A stretch of 64,000 nt of DNA from GCA-002282575 sp964519885 (GCA_964519885.1 CAZFLX010000008.1:21846-85845); one strand, 5' to 3'. Positions 45,272 to 54,208 are shown, counted from the first letter of the stretch. Numbers and translations: made by a program. Notes: generated from the sequence alone by a model not told the origin.

Positions 45272-46048
45272 ATGTCGGAAATTCAAGCATCATCGGCTAA
45301 CGACAACCCAGCCGACCGCTTATGCTTTATCTATGGTGAGCAGGCTATCCCCTACGATTTAATGCGACAAGCGGATGCCAAGGACGACAAAATCCAAATC
45401 AAGGTGTTGCCCAATACACAGGTGTGGGTTAAAGCACCTGAAACAGCGACTAATGAACAGATTCATCAAGCGGTGTTAAAACGAGCGCGTTGGATATGGC
45501 AAACCCGACAAGACTTCCAAGCCCATCAAGTCTTAAAGACTGAGAAACACTTCCGAAGTGGCGAGATGATGTTTTATCTTGGACGTCGCTATGTTCTCAA
45601 AGTCCTACAATCCGACGCACTTAAACCCAGCGTCAAATTAGTGCGTGGTCAACTTCAAGTCGAAGTTCCAGACAATCAAACCCACGATCATCAGCAGATT
45701 GAAACCCTAACCACTCAATGGTATCGACAACAATCACAACGGGTATTTGAACAACGCCTAAAACAGCTTTTACCTCAAACCCACTGGGTAACGAACCTAC
45801 CACCCATTCGTATTTTGGCTATGACCAAACAATGGGGCAGTTGTTCGATTCAAGGCACGATTGTTCTCAACCCACATTTAATCAAAGCATCGAAACAGTG
45901 TATCGACTATGTGATTCTGCATGAGCTGTGTCATATCGCAGAACACAACCACTCAGAACGATTCTGGCGACTACTTACTCAAGTCATGCCTAATTGGAAA
46001 GAAGTGAAGATTAAGCTAGATAGTATGGCTGAACTCTACCTCGAATAA
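45272..46048 (+). CDS. YgjP-like metallopeptidase domain protein (M48/DUF45)
   Basis: 258 residues. The zinc site is HELCHIAEHNHSERFW (HExxH with a downstream His), preceded by TKQWGSCSIQGTIVLNPHLIKA, the typical YgjP/WLM-like block. An N-terminal half with KAPETATNEQIHQAVLKRARWIWQTRQDF is also characteristic. It starts 3 bases after hsdR and is commonly found directly after hsdR in type I operons, so it probably belongs to the system. Its substrate is unknown. Last gene before the island edge. Confidence 0.9.
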   Translation: MSEIQASSANDNPADRLCFIYGEQAIPYDLMRQADAKDDKIQIKVLPNTQVWVKAPETATNEQIHQAVLKRARWIWQTRQDFQAHQVLKTEKHFRSGEMMFYLGRRYVLKVLQSDALKPSVKLVRGQLQVEVPDNQTHDHQQIETLTTQWYRQQSQRVFEQRLKQLLPQTHWVTNLPPIRILAMTKQWGSCSIQGTIVLNPHLIKASKQCIDYVILHELCHIAEHNHSERFWRLLTQVMPNWKEVKIKLDSMAELYLE

Positions 46049-46152
46049 CCCCTGAAACACCCTTAAAAACCCCTTACAAAGTTACAAAAACACCTAAAAC
46101 ATAACACTTTGATTTATTGGTTAATAATTAGTAAGAGATTGAGGGTGGCATA

Positions 46153-47112
46153 TCATGGTTCAACCTCCGTTAACCAACGCATCAGGCTTTGCACCCGACC
46201 CGCATCGCGTTTTAATAGGCTGTTTAATTGCCATTGATAATTCAAATATTCGGCTTGCGTATGCAACATAAAGTATCTTGTTGAAACCGACATCGTCCGT
46301 TCATTGACCAGTAAGTTGAGTTCGGCATCACTGACACTCGATTGACGCAATAACTCACTCACTTGGGTTAAACGCTCGAAAGGCTCACTGCGTTGACGCG
46401 CGGTAATTGTCGTCGCCAAGTCTTGCGTTAGCAAGGGCGAAAGCGCCATTAATACCGGTGCGGTGGCGGTATTGACATTAATTGGTGTGGCATCGGGCAA
46501 GGCGGTAATATAGGGTTTGAGGGCTTGCAGTATGGGTTCTGTTATCCCTGCCACTTGGCGCAACTCATCGACGCTAAGCAATGGCTGATTGGCTACCCGA
46601 CGCATCGGCTGTTGTCCCATATAAAACGCTGATTCTGCACCGCCCGTCATGGGAATATCATCCGCATCTATCCAGTCAGCGACCGCTGGCCAAAAAGGAC
46701 ACTCCACACTCAGCACTTGGCACAGTCGATTAAACACCGCTAACTGTTGCTCGCGTTGCTGAACATCGGCAATCGCCAGCTGATTCACGTTTAACTTGGC
46801 TTGCGCATCGACCAACCAACCGCGCACCTGTCCGCCATCGAAAGGCACAGCAGGCATGGGCTGCGCCCAGAGTTCGAGCAGATGATCAGTTTGCGATTGT
46901 TCAGCGTCGAATTTTAACGCACTTTTCACCCAGTCTTGCGCACTGATTAACACTGCCCAAGCTTGCAGTTGCGCTTGGCTCGACTGCGCCCGCGTCAGGG
47001 CGCTTTGTTGTTGTTGCCATAAAGGATACATCAGCCCTGCGATGACGGTGACAATCACCAACACCATTAATAGCGCTACACCTTGTTGGTGATTATGAGT
47101 CTGTGGCTTCAT
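46153..47112 (-). CDS. gspK: Type II secretion minor pseudopilin GspK
   Basis: 319 residues from the ATG at 47112, which overlaps the gspJ stop (ATGA). The prepilin segment is QQGVALLMVLVIVTVIAGLMYPLWQQQ, with Val-Ala rather than Phe-Thr after the cleavage Gly, usual for GspK, and no Glu5. The large globular domain has VADWIDADDIPMTGGAESAFY and helix-hairpin-helix-like INVNTATAPVLMAL. GspK caps the pseudopilus tip with GspI and GspJ. It is the last gene before the island; gspL, normally next, lies 15.6 kb away. Confidence 0.92.
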   Translation of the reverse strand: MKPQTHNHQQGVALLMVLVIVTVIAGLMYPLWQQQQSALTRAQSSQAQLQAWAVLISAQDWVKSALKFDAEQSQTDHLLELWAQPMPAVPFDGGQVRGWLVDAQAKLNVNQLAIADVQQREQQLAVFNRLCQVLSVECPFWPAVADWIDADDIPMTGGAESAFYMGQQPMRRVANQPLLSVDELRQVAGITEPILQALKPYITALPDATPINVNTATAPVLMALSPLLTQDLATTITARQRSEPFERLTQVSELLRQSSVSDAELNLLVNERTMSVSTRYFMLHTQAEYLNYQWQLNSLLKRDAGRVQSLMRWLTEVEP

Positions 47113-47711
47113 GGCGTGAGTCGCTCGGCAACAGGAAAGGTGAGTCTCAGCCATTCTTGCTGTTGCTGATTCAAAATAATACCCATGCTGACAGGCAATT
47201 GCGTGAGTGCATCACCCGTTGCGCTGGCGGGCGGCCATTGTACCGACTCAGCACCATTGGCATCTAACCATTGCACCGTCATGCTGGTTACTTCTGTGGA
47301 CAAGCGCTGACGCAGTGGTTCGCTCACTCCTGCTCTATCTAAAATTGGCCAACGCAGTCGCCACAAACCCTCTTTATCCACCACATAACCAATGCGCACT
47401 AAGCCCGCGCCGCCTTCTCGGTTGTCGAAACGAGTGCATTCAAAACCGCCATCGGCATAAGATAGACAGGCTGGTAATGGCGTACCTTGAATATCGCTGA
47501 TACTTCTGGGTGCGAGTTGTAATAGGTCGCTCATCAATAAGGCTTGCACTTTTTGTAAGCTGGCAGCGGCGGTCATTTCATCACTGAGCTGATGATACCA
47601 ACGGGTGACTTGATTCATACCCGTAGCCAACACAATGCCCAAAATCGACAACACCAGTAACGCCACCAACAACTCAATCAGCGTAAACCCTTGTTGCTGA
47701 TGACGATTCAC
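47109..47711 (-). CDS. gspJ: Type II secretion minor pseudopilin GspJ
   Basis: 200 residues. Prepilin motif QQGFTLIELLVALLVLSILG with cleavage after Gly and the conserved Glu5. The C-terminal half is beta-rich. Part of the tip complex. Overlaps gspI by 4 and gspK by 4 bases. Confidence 0.93.
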   Translation of the reverse strand: MNRHQQQGFTLIELLVALLVLSILGIVLATGMNQVTRWYHQLSDEMTAAASLQKVQALLMSDLLQLAPRSISDIQGTPLPACLSYADGGFECTRFDNREGGAGLVRIGYVVDKEGLWRLRWPILDRAGVSEPLRQRLSTEVTSMTVQWLDANGAESVQWPPASATGDALTQLPVSMGIILNQQQQEWLRLTFPVAERLTP

Positions 47712-48070
47712 GGTGTCACCACCAAGGCTGAGAGTCGTTGCGCACGGGCTTGTAAATCGTCACTGGGTAACACCTGAATCACCACTTGGCGTGTACCTGG
47801 AAAGTCGGTATCGGTAAAGGTGGTTTTAACTTGCCAGTCGCGCTGTGCATGAGTGACCTTAATCACCTCATCTTTACTGGCAATACCGACACGCAACGAC
47901 TGCCACTGTTGCCACGCCACCTGTTGTGCTTGTGCTTGCAAGCGCAGTTGGCTTTGCGTTTGAATAATACCGCCCATACCTTCCATGAGCGCCAACAAGG
48001 CAATGGAAACCACCACCACGGCAATCAGCACCTCGATAAGGCTAAAGCCTTGTTGTTTAGCGCACTTCAT
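47708..48070 (-). CDS. gspI: Type II secretion minor pseudopilin GspI
   Basis: 120 residues from the ATG at 48070 (MKCAKQQGFSLIEVLIAVVVVSIALLALMEGM), the normal GspI size; the open frame extends 30 codons upstream inside gspH but lacks pilin character. Prepilin cleavage after Gly, Glu5 present. It overlaps the gspH 3' end by 14 bases and gspJ by 4. Confidence 0.93.
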   Translation of the reverse strand: MKCAKQQGFSLIEVLIAVVVVSIALLALMEGMGGIIQTQSQLRLQAQAQQVAWQQWQSLRVGIASKDEVIKVTHAQRDWQVKTTFTDTDFPGTRQVVIQVLPSDDLQARAQRLSALVVTP

Positions 48071-48530
48071 AACGACCATCGCCCGTCCATAGCAAACGCA
48101 GCTGCCCCAGTTCCGACTGGCTGAGTTGTAACTCACCTGCCTGCTGATCGCCATCGGCACGACAGGTCCAAGCCAGAGGCTCGTCTTTCATCAAAGGTTC
48201 TTGGCGCTTGCCACTCAGTTTCCATTCAGGGAGTTTTGACAAGGGCGCAACAGAGGTATCCGCTAACCAATCGCGTCGCACACTATCCCAACGCTGGATA
48301 CTTAAGGCATTACCCACCAGAACACGATGACTGGTTTGCAATTGCGCCGCCAAATCGCAGGAAAGGGTCAAATAGCCTTCTGCTTGCGTTAGCCATTGAC
48401 GCGCCACCCGTTGCTGATCGCTTTGTAGCATTGGCAACACACTTGCCCACACAATGGCAATCACCACCAGCACCACTAACAGCTCAATGAGGGTGAAGCC
48501 CGCTTGCGTTATTGATCTGCTTTTGCCCAA
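48057..48530 (-). CDS. gspH: Type II secretion minor pseudopilin GspH
   Basis: 157 residues. Prepilin motif QAGFTLIELLVVLVVIAIVWASVLPML with Glu5; the C-terminal domain is beta-rich with the typical W..LSGK and ending in LRLLWTGDGRYEVR. It links the tip complex to the GspG shaft. Overlaps gspG by 22 bases. Confidence 0.92.
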   Translation of the reverse strand: MGKSRSITQAGFTLIELLVVLVVIAIVWASVLPMLQSDQQRVARQWLTQAEGYLTLSCDLAAQLQTSHRVLVGNALSIQRWDSVRRDWLADTSVAPLSKLPEWKLSGKRQEPLMKDEPLAWTCRADGDQQAGELQLSQSELGQLRLLWTGDGRYEVR

Positions 48531-48940
48531 TTGCCAATATCCGCATCGTAACCCGTGCCGCCCGCAGCACCATCAGCACCCAGCGAGTAAATATCAATTT
48601 CGCCATGCTCACCGGGATTCAGGTATAAATAATCGTTACCCCAAGGATCTTGTGGCAGACTTTCTAAATAACCTTTCGGGTTGTAGTTACGCGGTTTAGG
48701 ATTGCCATCGGGCTTTTTCACCAAAGCTTCTAAGCCTTGATCAGTGCTGGGGTAAGCGAAATTATCCAGTTTGTACATTTTCAAGGCACTTTCTAAACTG
48801 CGAATATCTTGCTGGGCTTTCACCACCCGCGCCTGCTCGGGTCTATCCATAATTTGTGGCACAACAAAAGTTGCCAGCAAGGCCAAAATAACCACCACCA
48901 CCATTAATTCGATAAGGGTAAAACCTGATTGTTTGTTCAT
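48509..48940 (-). CDS. gspG: Type II secretion major pseudopilin GspG
   Basis: 143 residues. Prepilin motif QSGFTLIELMVVVVILALLATFVVPQIM, the KAQQDIRSLESALKMYKLDNFAYPSTDQGL shaft helix and the calcium-binding loop IDIYSLGADGAAGG near the end. Very conserved. It is now preceded by vapBC, which separates it from gspF. Confidence 0.96.
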   Translation of the reverse strand: MNKQSGFTLIELMVVVVILALLATFVVPQIMDRPEQARVVKAQQDIRSLESALKMYKLDNFAYPSTDQGLEALVKKPDGNPKPRNYNPKGYLESLPQDPWGNDYLYLNPGEHGEIDIYSLGADGAAGGTGYDADIGNWAKADQ

Positions 48941-48999
48941 TATTAATCGTCTCTTTTTACAATTTGTTGTGAAAATAAGTTGAATAGGGAGTCAATAAT

Positions 49000-49395
49000 T
49001 TAATACCAGTCTTGTAACAGCAGACCTGATACTCTGCTAAACTCAGCCGTGTTATGAGTGATTAAGGTACACTGATGGGTGATGGCCGTAGCGGCAATCA
49101 ATGTATCTAAAGGACCGATTGGCATACCTTTCTGCTCTAAATTTGCGCGTATCAGGGCTGCAGTATTGGCTTCTCTGGTACTAAAAGGCAATACATTAAT
49201 CTGATCGACCAGTGCATTCAATTGCTCTAAGCGTTTTTGTGGTGATTGAGACTTAGCAATGCCGACTTTAAGCTCGTAATAAACTAACGAAGAAATACCC
49301 ACCTCTTTGCTATTACAGGCTAATAATGCTTCTGCCACCCGCCCCTGATTTTTAAAAAAATAAATCAGCGTATTGGTATCCAGTAGATATTTCAC
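49000..49395 (-). CDS. vapC: VapC-type PIN-domain toxin
   Basis: 131 residues. The PIN fold acidic residues are visible: LLDTNTLIYFF (Asp6), SSLVYYELKVG (Glu ~42), IGPLDTLIAATAI (Asp ~97), and a final Asn/Glu pair in THNTAEFSRV. VapC toxins are RNases cutting tRNA or rRNA. It overlaps the antitoxin gene by 4 bases. The module lies between gspF and gspG in the same orientation, so it might be co-transcribed with the secretion genes. Confidence 0.93.
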   Translation of the reverse strand: MKYLLDTNTLIYFFKNQGRVAEALLACNSKEVGISSLVYYELKVGIAKSQSPQKRLEQLNALVDQINVLPFSTREANTAALIRANLEQKGMPIGPLDTLIAATAITHQCTLITHNTAEFSRVSGLLLQDWY

Positions 49396-49622
49396 AGACT
49401 TTCACGCGGTGAATCTTGCACAGAGGGAGCCTTGTTCACATCAATCGCAGTATCATCAGCCCAAGCACCCACCAAACTGATGGTGGATGCATTCCAACCA
49501 TGATGAATACGTTGCGTTAGTAAGTTGGCAATTAACTTGTCTACCGATACGTTGACTTGTGAAGCTAAGCTCATTAACTGTTGCATCAGTCGGTCGTCTA
49601 AATTAATGGTTATTTGACTCAT
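49392..49622 (-). CDS. vapB: VapB-type antitoxin
   Basis: 76 residues from the ATG at 49622 (MSQITINLDDRLMQQLMSLASQVNVSVDKLIANLL), a ribbon-helix-helix start, preceded by AAGGAAAG. The C-terminal tail (AWADDTAIDVNKAPSVQDSPRESL) would neutralise VapC. An in-frame extension of 15 codons overlaps the gspF end and is not needed. Begins 38 bases after the gspF stop. Confidence 0.85.
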   Translation of the reverse strand: MSQITINLDDRLMQQLMSLASQVNVSVDKLIANLLTQRIHHGWNASTISLVGAWADDTAIDVNKAPSVQDSPRESL

Positions 49623-49659
49623 AACGTCTTTCCTTGTTAAGTTGTTTGGCAAAATTATA

Positions 49660-50883
49660 CTAGCCAACCAACTGATTCATGGCAAAAATCGGCAATAAAA
49701 TCGCCATCACGATGAGCAGTACCACACCGCCCATCACTAAAATTAATACAGGTTCGATGAGTTTAATCAGCGAACCCGATAAAGCTTGTGTGCTCACTTC
49801 GTAATGATGCGCCACCCTGCCGAGCATATCGGGTAAGCGCCCAGAAGCTTCGCCACTTTCGACTAAATAACGCACCAACGATGGAAATACTTTTGATTCA
49901 GCCAACGCCCGATAGAGTGGCACGCCTTCACGCACCTGCACCGCCATACCATCCACCGCTTGCTGTAAGGGCAATAAACTCAGCACCTGTGCTGAAATGC
50001 GTAAGGATTCGACTGCGGGTACACCACTGTTCAGCAATACCGACAAGGTTCTTGCCCAACGCGCGGTATTCGATTCTAATAACAGCTTACCGAACAAAGG
50101 CAAACGCAACAACAATCTATGCCAAGCAACCCTAAAAGCAGGACGTATGAGTAACCACTTAAACACGGCAAATCCCAGTAATAACAGCAACAGCAACGCG
50201 CCCCACCAATGTGCCAGCCAATCACTCACCGCAATCAGACCTTGCGTCAGTGGCGGTAAAGACTGTTTCATGTGGGTGAACATCACCACCACTTTAGGCA
50301 CGACGACGGTAAGCAAGAACACCACAATCGCCATCGACAAGGTGAGCATGAGTAAGGGATAAAACATCGCCCCTTTCATTTGCCCCGACACCTGTTCGCG
50401 CAATTCGATGGCATCGGCTAGTCGCGCCATCACCACCGTTAAATTACCCGACTCCTCTCCTGCACCAATCATCGCCACCACATCTTCGGGCAGTCGATAA
50501 GGCGCATTGCGAAAGGCATTGGCTAAGGACTGACCTTCTTGCACCTGGCCATGCACATGAGTAAGCAAGCGCCCCAAGCGTTTACTCTCGGCTTGTGCCG
50601 ATAAAATCGACAAGACTTGCGCTAAGGGCAAACCACCTTCGAGCAGGGTGGCGATTTGACGCGTCAGCAATACCAGCTCTTTCAGTGGTAAATACCCACG
50701 CCAAAATGAAGCCTGCCACCAACCACTGGTTTGTAGACTGGCGGTTTGTAACTCGGTCACGGATAAGGGCGTTAGCCCCTGAGCGCGCAAGCTAGCCCGC
50801 AAACTATAGGCAGAATCGGCGGTTTGTGTGCCTTTAACCGACTTGCCTTGGGGGTTGAGCGCGTGATAATCGAAACTGGGCAT
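49660..50883 (-). CDS. gspF: Type II secretion inner-membrane platform protein GspF
   Basis: 407 residues. Two GspF cytoplasmic domains (LTRQIATLLEGGLPLAQVLSIL and RTLSVLLNSGVPAVESLRIS) are separated by membrane helices (MLTLSMAIVVFLLTVVVPKVVVMF, LLLLLLLGFAVFKWLL), with a last helix VLILVMGGVVLLIVMAILLPIF. It couples GspE to the pseudopilus. Because gspE lies 3.3 kb away behind genes in both orientations, gspF-K need their own promoter; a TATAAT at 50987-50992 belongs to an Rpn scrap just upstream. Confidence 0.96.
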   Translation of the reverse strand: MPSFDYHALNPQGKSVKGTQTADSAYSLRASLRAQGLTPLSVTELQTASLQTSGWWQASFWRGYLPLKELVLLTRQIATLLEGGLPLAQVLSILSAQAESKRLGRLLTHVHGQVQEGQSLANAFRNAPYRLPEDVVAMIGAGEESGNLTVVMARLADAIELREQVSGQMKGAMFYPLLMLTLSMAIVVFLLTVVVPKVVVMFTHMKQSLPPLTQGLIAVSDWLAHWWGALLLLLLLGFAVFKWLLIRPAFRVAWHRLLLRLPLFGKLLLESNTARWARTLSVLLNSGVPAVESLRISAQVLSLLPLQQAVDGMAVQVREGVPLYRALAESKVFPSLVRYLVESGEASGRLPDMLGRVAHHYEVSTQALSGSLIKLIEPVLILVMGGVVLLIVMAILLPIFAMNQLVG

Positions 50884-50891
50884 AAATTAGA

Positions 50892-50957
50892 TTAACTGGG
50901 TGAAGATTGAGTGCGTAATTTAAACGCATAATCGGTTTTAACATCTAAGAATTTCAT
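50892..50957 (-). pseudogene. 5' scrap of an Rpn-family (PD-(D/E)XK) putative transposase gene
   Basis: An ATG at 50957 with GGAG 8-11 bases upstream opens MKFLDVKTDYAFKLRTQSSPS and stops. MKFLDVKTDYAFK is the conserved N-terminus of Rpn/PDDEXK-nuclease transposase-family proteins (usual continuation KVFGS). Only 13 family residues survive. It sits 9 bases before gspF, at one of the breaks in the T2SS operon. Confidence 0.75.
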
Positions 50958-50986
50958 TTCATCATCTCCGAGAATTTATTTTAGGC

Positions 50987-50992
50987 ATTATA
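50987..50992 (-). promoter_or_regulatory. Possible -10 box reading into the Rpn scrap and gspF
   Basis: TATAAT on the minus strand, with TTAACG 16 bases upstream as a poor -35. It would give a transcript through the Rpn scrap into gspF. No other obvious promoter lies in the 272-base region between gspF and the divergent acylase. Confidence 0.45.
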
Positions 50993-51155
50993 CGCCAGTT
51001 TCACCCTTCGTTAATGATGGTGATATGACAAAACACCAGACAAACCAATAGCTAAAAGTCAGCTCCCCCCATTAATCCTTACCCATCACAAGCCAAGCTG
51101 TTTATAATTCACTATTCAGCCATCACCTCATCTTCAGTCATCGCAAGGAACTCCT

Positions 51156-53567
51156 ATGAAGCTAACCCAACACTGGCTATTTCGTTTACTGATTGCCCTA
51201 GCGCTATTGGTGGCTGTGGCTGCGCTTTGGCTTCTCAGTGGTTTAGGTCGCGGACCGAATGTGAACGCAACCATGCAGCTTCCCGAACTGACCCAGCCTG
51301 TGCGTGTGCTGCGAGATGAGCATGGCATTGCCTATATTTTTGCGGAAAACACCCCCGATTTAATTCGCGCTCAAGGATTTGTGACCGCCCAGCATCGCTT
51401 ATTTCAACTCGAAAGCTACCGCGCCTTAGCCAGCGGTCGTTTGGCAGAAGCCATTGGTGAAGCGGGTTTGGTCAGTGACCGCCAAATGCGTTTATTGGGT
51501 ATTGCACGCCATGCAAAACGCCATGCGGCGCTCTTGTCTGAAGAAGCTAAAGCCTTTTTAACCTGGTATGCACAAGGGCTGAATGCTTACATCACCCACC
51601 ACACGCAAGACCACCCCATCGAACTGCAACTGGCTGGATTTACCCCCAGAGTGTGGACGCTAGAAGATATGGTCACGGTGTTGCACTTCGTTAATTTCAG
51701 CCAAGCTGCCAATTTCAAAGCCGAACTACTGATGCAAAAACTGATGGATCGGCTGGGTAGCGAGAAAGTGCTGGCGGAATTATTGCCCATCACCATTAAT
51801 CCCGATAGGCAAACGAGCAGCTTGCCAACAACAGCAATTGGGGCGCAAACCATTGGATTAGAATCGGCGAATTTATTGGCCGACTTAGATAGCTTTTCCC
51901 TGCCCGAATCCTTTGCAATCGGTAGTAATAATTGGGCGATAGACAAGACGCTGAGTGCGCAAGGTAACAGTATGCTAGTGAATGACCCCCATTTAGACGC
52001 TCGCTTGCTACCTGGTTCATGGCATCCCATTGGGCTACATGCACCAGGCATTCGCGCCATAGGTGCTGCCTTACCTGCCGTGCCAGGCATTATGGTCGGG
52101 CGAAACGAAGATGTCGCCTTTGGTGTGACCAACGCTTATGGTGACTCACAAGACCTATTCATCGAAACCCCTGCGCCCAATAAGCCAGGTTATTACCTCG
52201 ACGGTGACGAATTAGTAGCCTTCGGTGAAATTGAAGAAATCATTCACATCCGAGATGCTGCCGCCGACAAGGGTATACGTACTGAAGTGATGACCATTCA
52301 AACTACCCGCCGAGGTCCTATTATCAGCGGACCGATTATGGGCTATCAGGGCGAACGTCGGTTAAGTTTAAGAACCGCAGCCGCTGAATTGACAGGTGGC
52401 GACTTAGGCATTGATAAACTGCTGACCGCACGGAATATCCAAGACGTGGACAAAGCGGCGCAAGCGATGGACATTATCTACTTTAACTATGTCTTTGCCG
52501 ACCGTGATGGGGCTATTGGTCATCGCAGCACGGGGCGAGTGCCGATTCGTCGCTTAGGGCAAGGCAGTTATCCGATTGCCGTCGATGGTCAAGACAACTG
52601 GCTGGGATTTATTCCCGCCGATCAAATGCCTGCCCAATCAGCACAACATCGTCATTGGGTGGGTACGGCCAATCACGATAATCGTCCCGATGATTACGCT
52701 TACGCCTACTCTAGCTACTTTTCTCCGCCCTATCGTTATCAACGCATGGGTCAGCAATTGAACCAAGCGAAAGCCATGAGCGTGGAAGATCAACGCAGGT
52801 TAATGCTCGATACCGTGAATCTTCAAGCGCAACAACTTGCCCCGAAGATGGTGAAGGCACTGGCAGCCGACCCCAAGCTTCAAGACTTAGCGTCACTGTT
52901 AGCCGCTTGGGATTATCGAGACGATCAGCAGCAAGCCGCACCACTGCTCTATCATCATCTCTACGAGCAACTGGCTTGGCAAACCCTAGTAGACGATTTG
53001 GGTGAAGACTTAACGCGCGATTACTTAAAACAGTGGTATATGTGGCAAAACCGTTTTGATGCTTGGCTAACAACACCCGATTCCCCTTGGTTTGATGACC
53101 AACGCACTCAAGCCGTTGAGCATTTAGATGACATCATCAGACGCTCGGCACATATCGTCAAAACTCAGTTAGTGTCTCAATGGGGACAGGATATGACCCA
53201 ATGGCAATGGGGCGCTGAACATCGTATTCACTTTGCCAGTATGCTACGCCCTAAGGGTTGGGGACGTGATTGGCTGGGCTTTGCGGAACGCCCCATGAGC
53301 GGCTCGGGAGAAACCCTCATGCGTGCGCGCACCAGCTTCATGGGCGATTATCAAGTGGAGTTTTTTGCATCCATGCGCTTAGTCGCCGACATGGCCGATG
53401 ATGAGCGCGTTCAAGCGGTGATTTCTGGCGGCGTGGTAGATCGTCAGTTTCATCCCCATCAGCAAGATCAGTTACCGACTTGGACAGCAGGTCAGCTGTT
53501 AAATTGGTGGCTGGCGCCGCAACAGATCGCAGCACACAGCCGCCATGAGCAGCGGCTTAGCCCTTGA
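51156..53567 (+). CDS. Penicillin acylase-family Ntn hydrolase
   Basis: 803 residues. An N-terminal membrane helix/signal (FRLLIALALLVAVAALWLLSGL) is followed by the alpha chain (RDEHGIAYIFAENTPDLIRAQGFVTAQHRLFQLE). The autocatalytic cleavage site and nucleophile Ser lie in FAIGSNNWAID (Ser about residue 258), and the beta-chain block LVNDPHLDARLLPGSWHPIGL follows. Family members hydrolyse amide bonds of penicillins or acyl-homoserine lactones, among others; the substrate here cannot be told. It is inserted between gspE and gspF on the opposite strand, with AAGGA before the ATG. Export makes a periplasmic location likely. Confidence 0.92.
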   Translation: MKLTQHWLFRLLIALALLVAVAALWLLSGLGRGPNVNATMQLPELTQPVRVLRDEHGIAYIFAENTPDLIRAQGFVTAQHRLFQLESYRALASGRLAEAIGEAGLVSDRQMRLLGIARHAKRHAALLSEEAKAFLTWYAQGLNAYITHHTQDHPIELQLAGFTPRVWTLEDMVTVLHFVNFSQAANFKAELLMQKLMDRLGSEKVLAELLPITINPDRQTSSLPTTAIGAQTIGLESANLLADLDSFSLPESFAIGSNNWAIDKTLSAQGNSMLVNDPHLDARLLPGSWHPIGLHAPGIRAIGAALPAVPGIMVGRNEDVAFGVTNAYGDSQDLFIETPAPNKPGYYLDGDELVAFGEIEEIIHIRDAAADKGIRTEVMTIQTTRRGPIISGPIMGYQGERRLSLRTAAAELTGGDLGIDKLLTARNIQDVDKAAQAMDIIYFNYVFADRDGAIGHRSTGRVPIRRLGQGSYPIAVDGQDNWLGFIPADQMPAQSAQHRHWVGTANHDNRPDDYAYAYSSYFSPPYRYQRMGQQLNQAKAMSVEDQRRLMLDTVNLQAQQLAPKMVKALAADPKLQDLASLLAAWDYRDDQQQAAPLLYHHLYEQLAWQTLVDDLGEDLTRDYLKQWYMWQNRFDAWLTTPDSPWFDDQRTQAVEHLDDIIRRSAHIVKTQLVSQWGQDMTQWQWGAEHRIHFASMLRPKGWGRDWLGFAERPMSGSGETLMRARTSFMGDYQVEFFASMRLVADMADDERVQAVISGGVVDRQFHPHQQDQLPTWTAGQLLNWWLAPQQIAAHSRHEQRLSP

Positions 53568-53586
53568 TTTTGCAATGATCCACAAC

Positions 53587-53853
53587 TTATTGATAATGAT
53601 AACGGCAAGCAATGATGGTAATTTGCCCTTCATCAACCGCATAAACTAACCGATTCGACTCATCGATGCGTCGCGACCAAAACCCCGAAAGATTTTCCTT
53701 TAAGGGTTCGGGTTTACCTAGTCCCTCAAAAGGTGTCCTCATGGCATCTCGAATCAGTAAGTTAATGCGTTTGAGGGTTTTTCTGTCTTGTGTTTGCCAA
53801 TACTCGTAATCTGACCATGCTTTCTCTGTCCAACACAAACGCTCAATCTTCAT
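53587..53853 (-). CDS. yoeB: YoeB/Txe-family mRNA-cleaving toxin
   Basis: 88 residues. It shows WTEKAWSDYEYWQTQDRKTLKRINLLIRD, GKPEPLKENLSGFWSRRIDESNRLVYAVDEG and the C-terminal IIACRYHYQ with the catalytic His/Tyr, all as in YoeB. It cuts mRNA at the ribosome. Overlaps yefM by 11 bases. Confidence 0.95.
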   Translation of the reverse strand: MKIERLCWTEKAWSDYEYWQTQDRKTLKRINLLIRDAMRTPFEGLGKPEPLKENLSGFWSRRIDESNRLVYAVDEGQITIIACRYHYQ

Positions 53854-54100
53854 CTACCAAACCGTTTTCTAGGGTTTTTCCCGACTGATACTGTTCAATA
53901 GAAGCTTGTAAATGCGCCGCATTGGCTGGCACTTTTAACAAATGCACCGTTTCCATCAAGCTATTAAAATAATCTTGAGACATAACTACAGCATTGGCAG
54001 CATCACGACGGGTAATGATGGTGCAATCGGCATTATCGACCACCGAATCTAACACCGCTTTAAGGCTATTTCTGGCTTCTGTGTAACTGACGACTTGCAT
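53843..54100 (-). CDS. yefM: YefM/Phd-family antitoxin
   Basis: 85 residues from the ATG at 54100 (MQVVSYTEARNSLKAVLDSVVDNADCTIITRRDAANAVVMSQDYFNSLMETVHLL); AAGGAG lies 5 bases upstream, whereas a GTG two codons earlier overlaps that site. The N-terminus binds DNA and YoeB. The module sits between gspE and the acylase gene. Confidence 0.94.
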   Translation of the reverse strand: MQVVSYTEARNSLKAVLDSVVDNADCTIITRRDAANAVVMSQDYFNSLMETVHLLKVPANAAHLQASIEQYQSGKTLENGLVDED

Positions 54101-54158
54101 AAACACTCCTTATTTCATCGATTGATAAGCAGCATACTAGCATACATGAACAGCTTTT

Positions 54159-54164
54159 TGTACA
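54159..54164. promoter_or_regulatory. TGTACA core of a possible YefM operator
   Basis: TGTACA lies 59-64 bases upstream of the yefM start, followed on the minus strand by a possible TAGTAT -10 box 19 bases later. The E. coli YefM-YoeB operator is known to have a TGTACA core. Confidence 0.5.
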
Positions 54165-54208
54165 GGTTGCGGTTTCAAAAACCACAGAGACTCATGTCAG
54201 AACCCTAA

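Larger units (their letters stand above)
30555..46136. mobile_element. Genomic island between gspK and gspL (recombinase trio + type I R-M)
   Basis: About 15.6 kb that separates two genes normally adjacent in the T2SS operon. It carries a three-recombinase module at the gspL end and a restriction-modification operon at the gspK end, in opposite orientation. Candidate edges: the heptamer AGTAAGA occurs at 30554-30560 and 46130-46136, and inward-facing sequences CTTACATTATT (30561) and CTTACTAATTATT (minus strand, 46135) form an imperfect terminal inverted repeat. The boundaries are a proposal; the insertion itself is clear from gene order. Confidence 0.65.

Noticed and set aside
30539..46156. 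gspL as a gene cut in two with its 5' part left beside gspK
   Set aside because: The sequence after the gspK stop opens only MICHPQSLTNY before a stop, without GspL character, and the rebuilt junction has a stop in frame.
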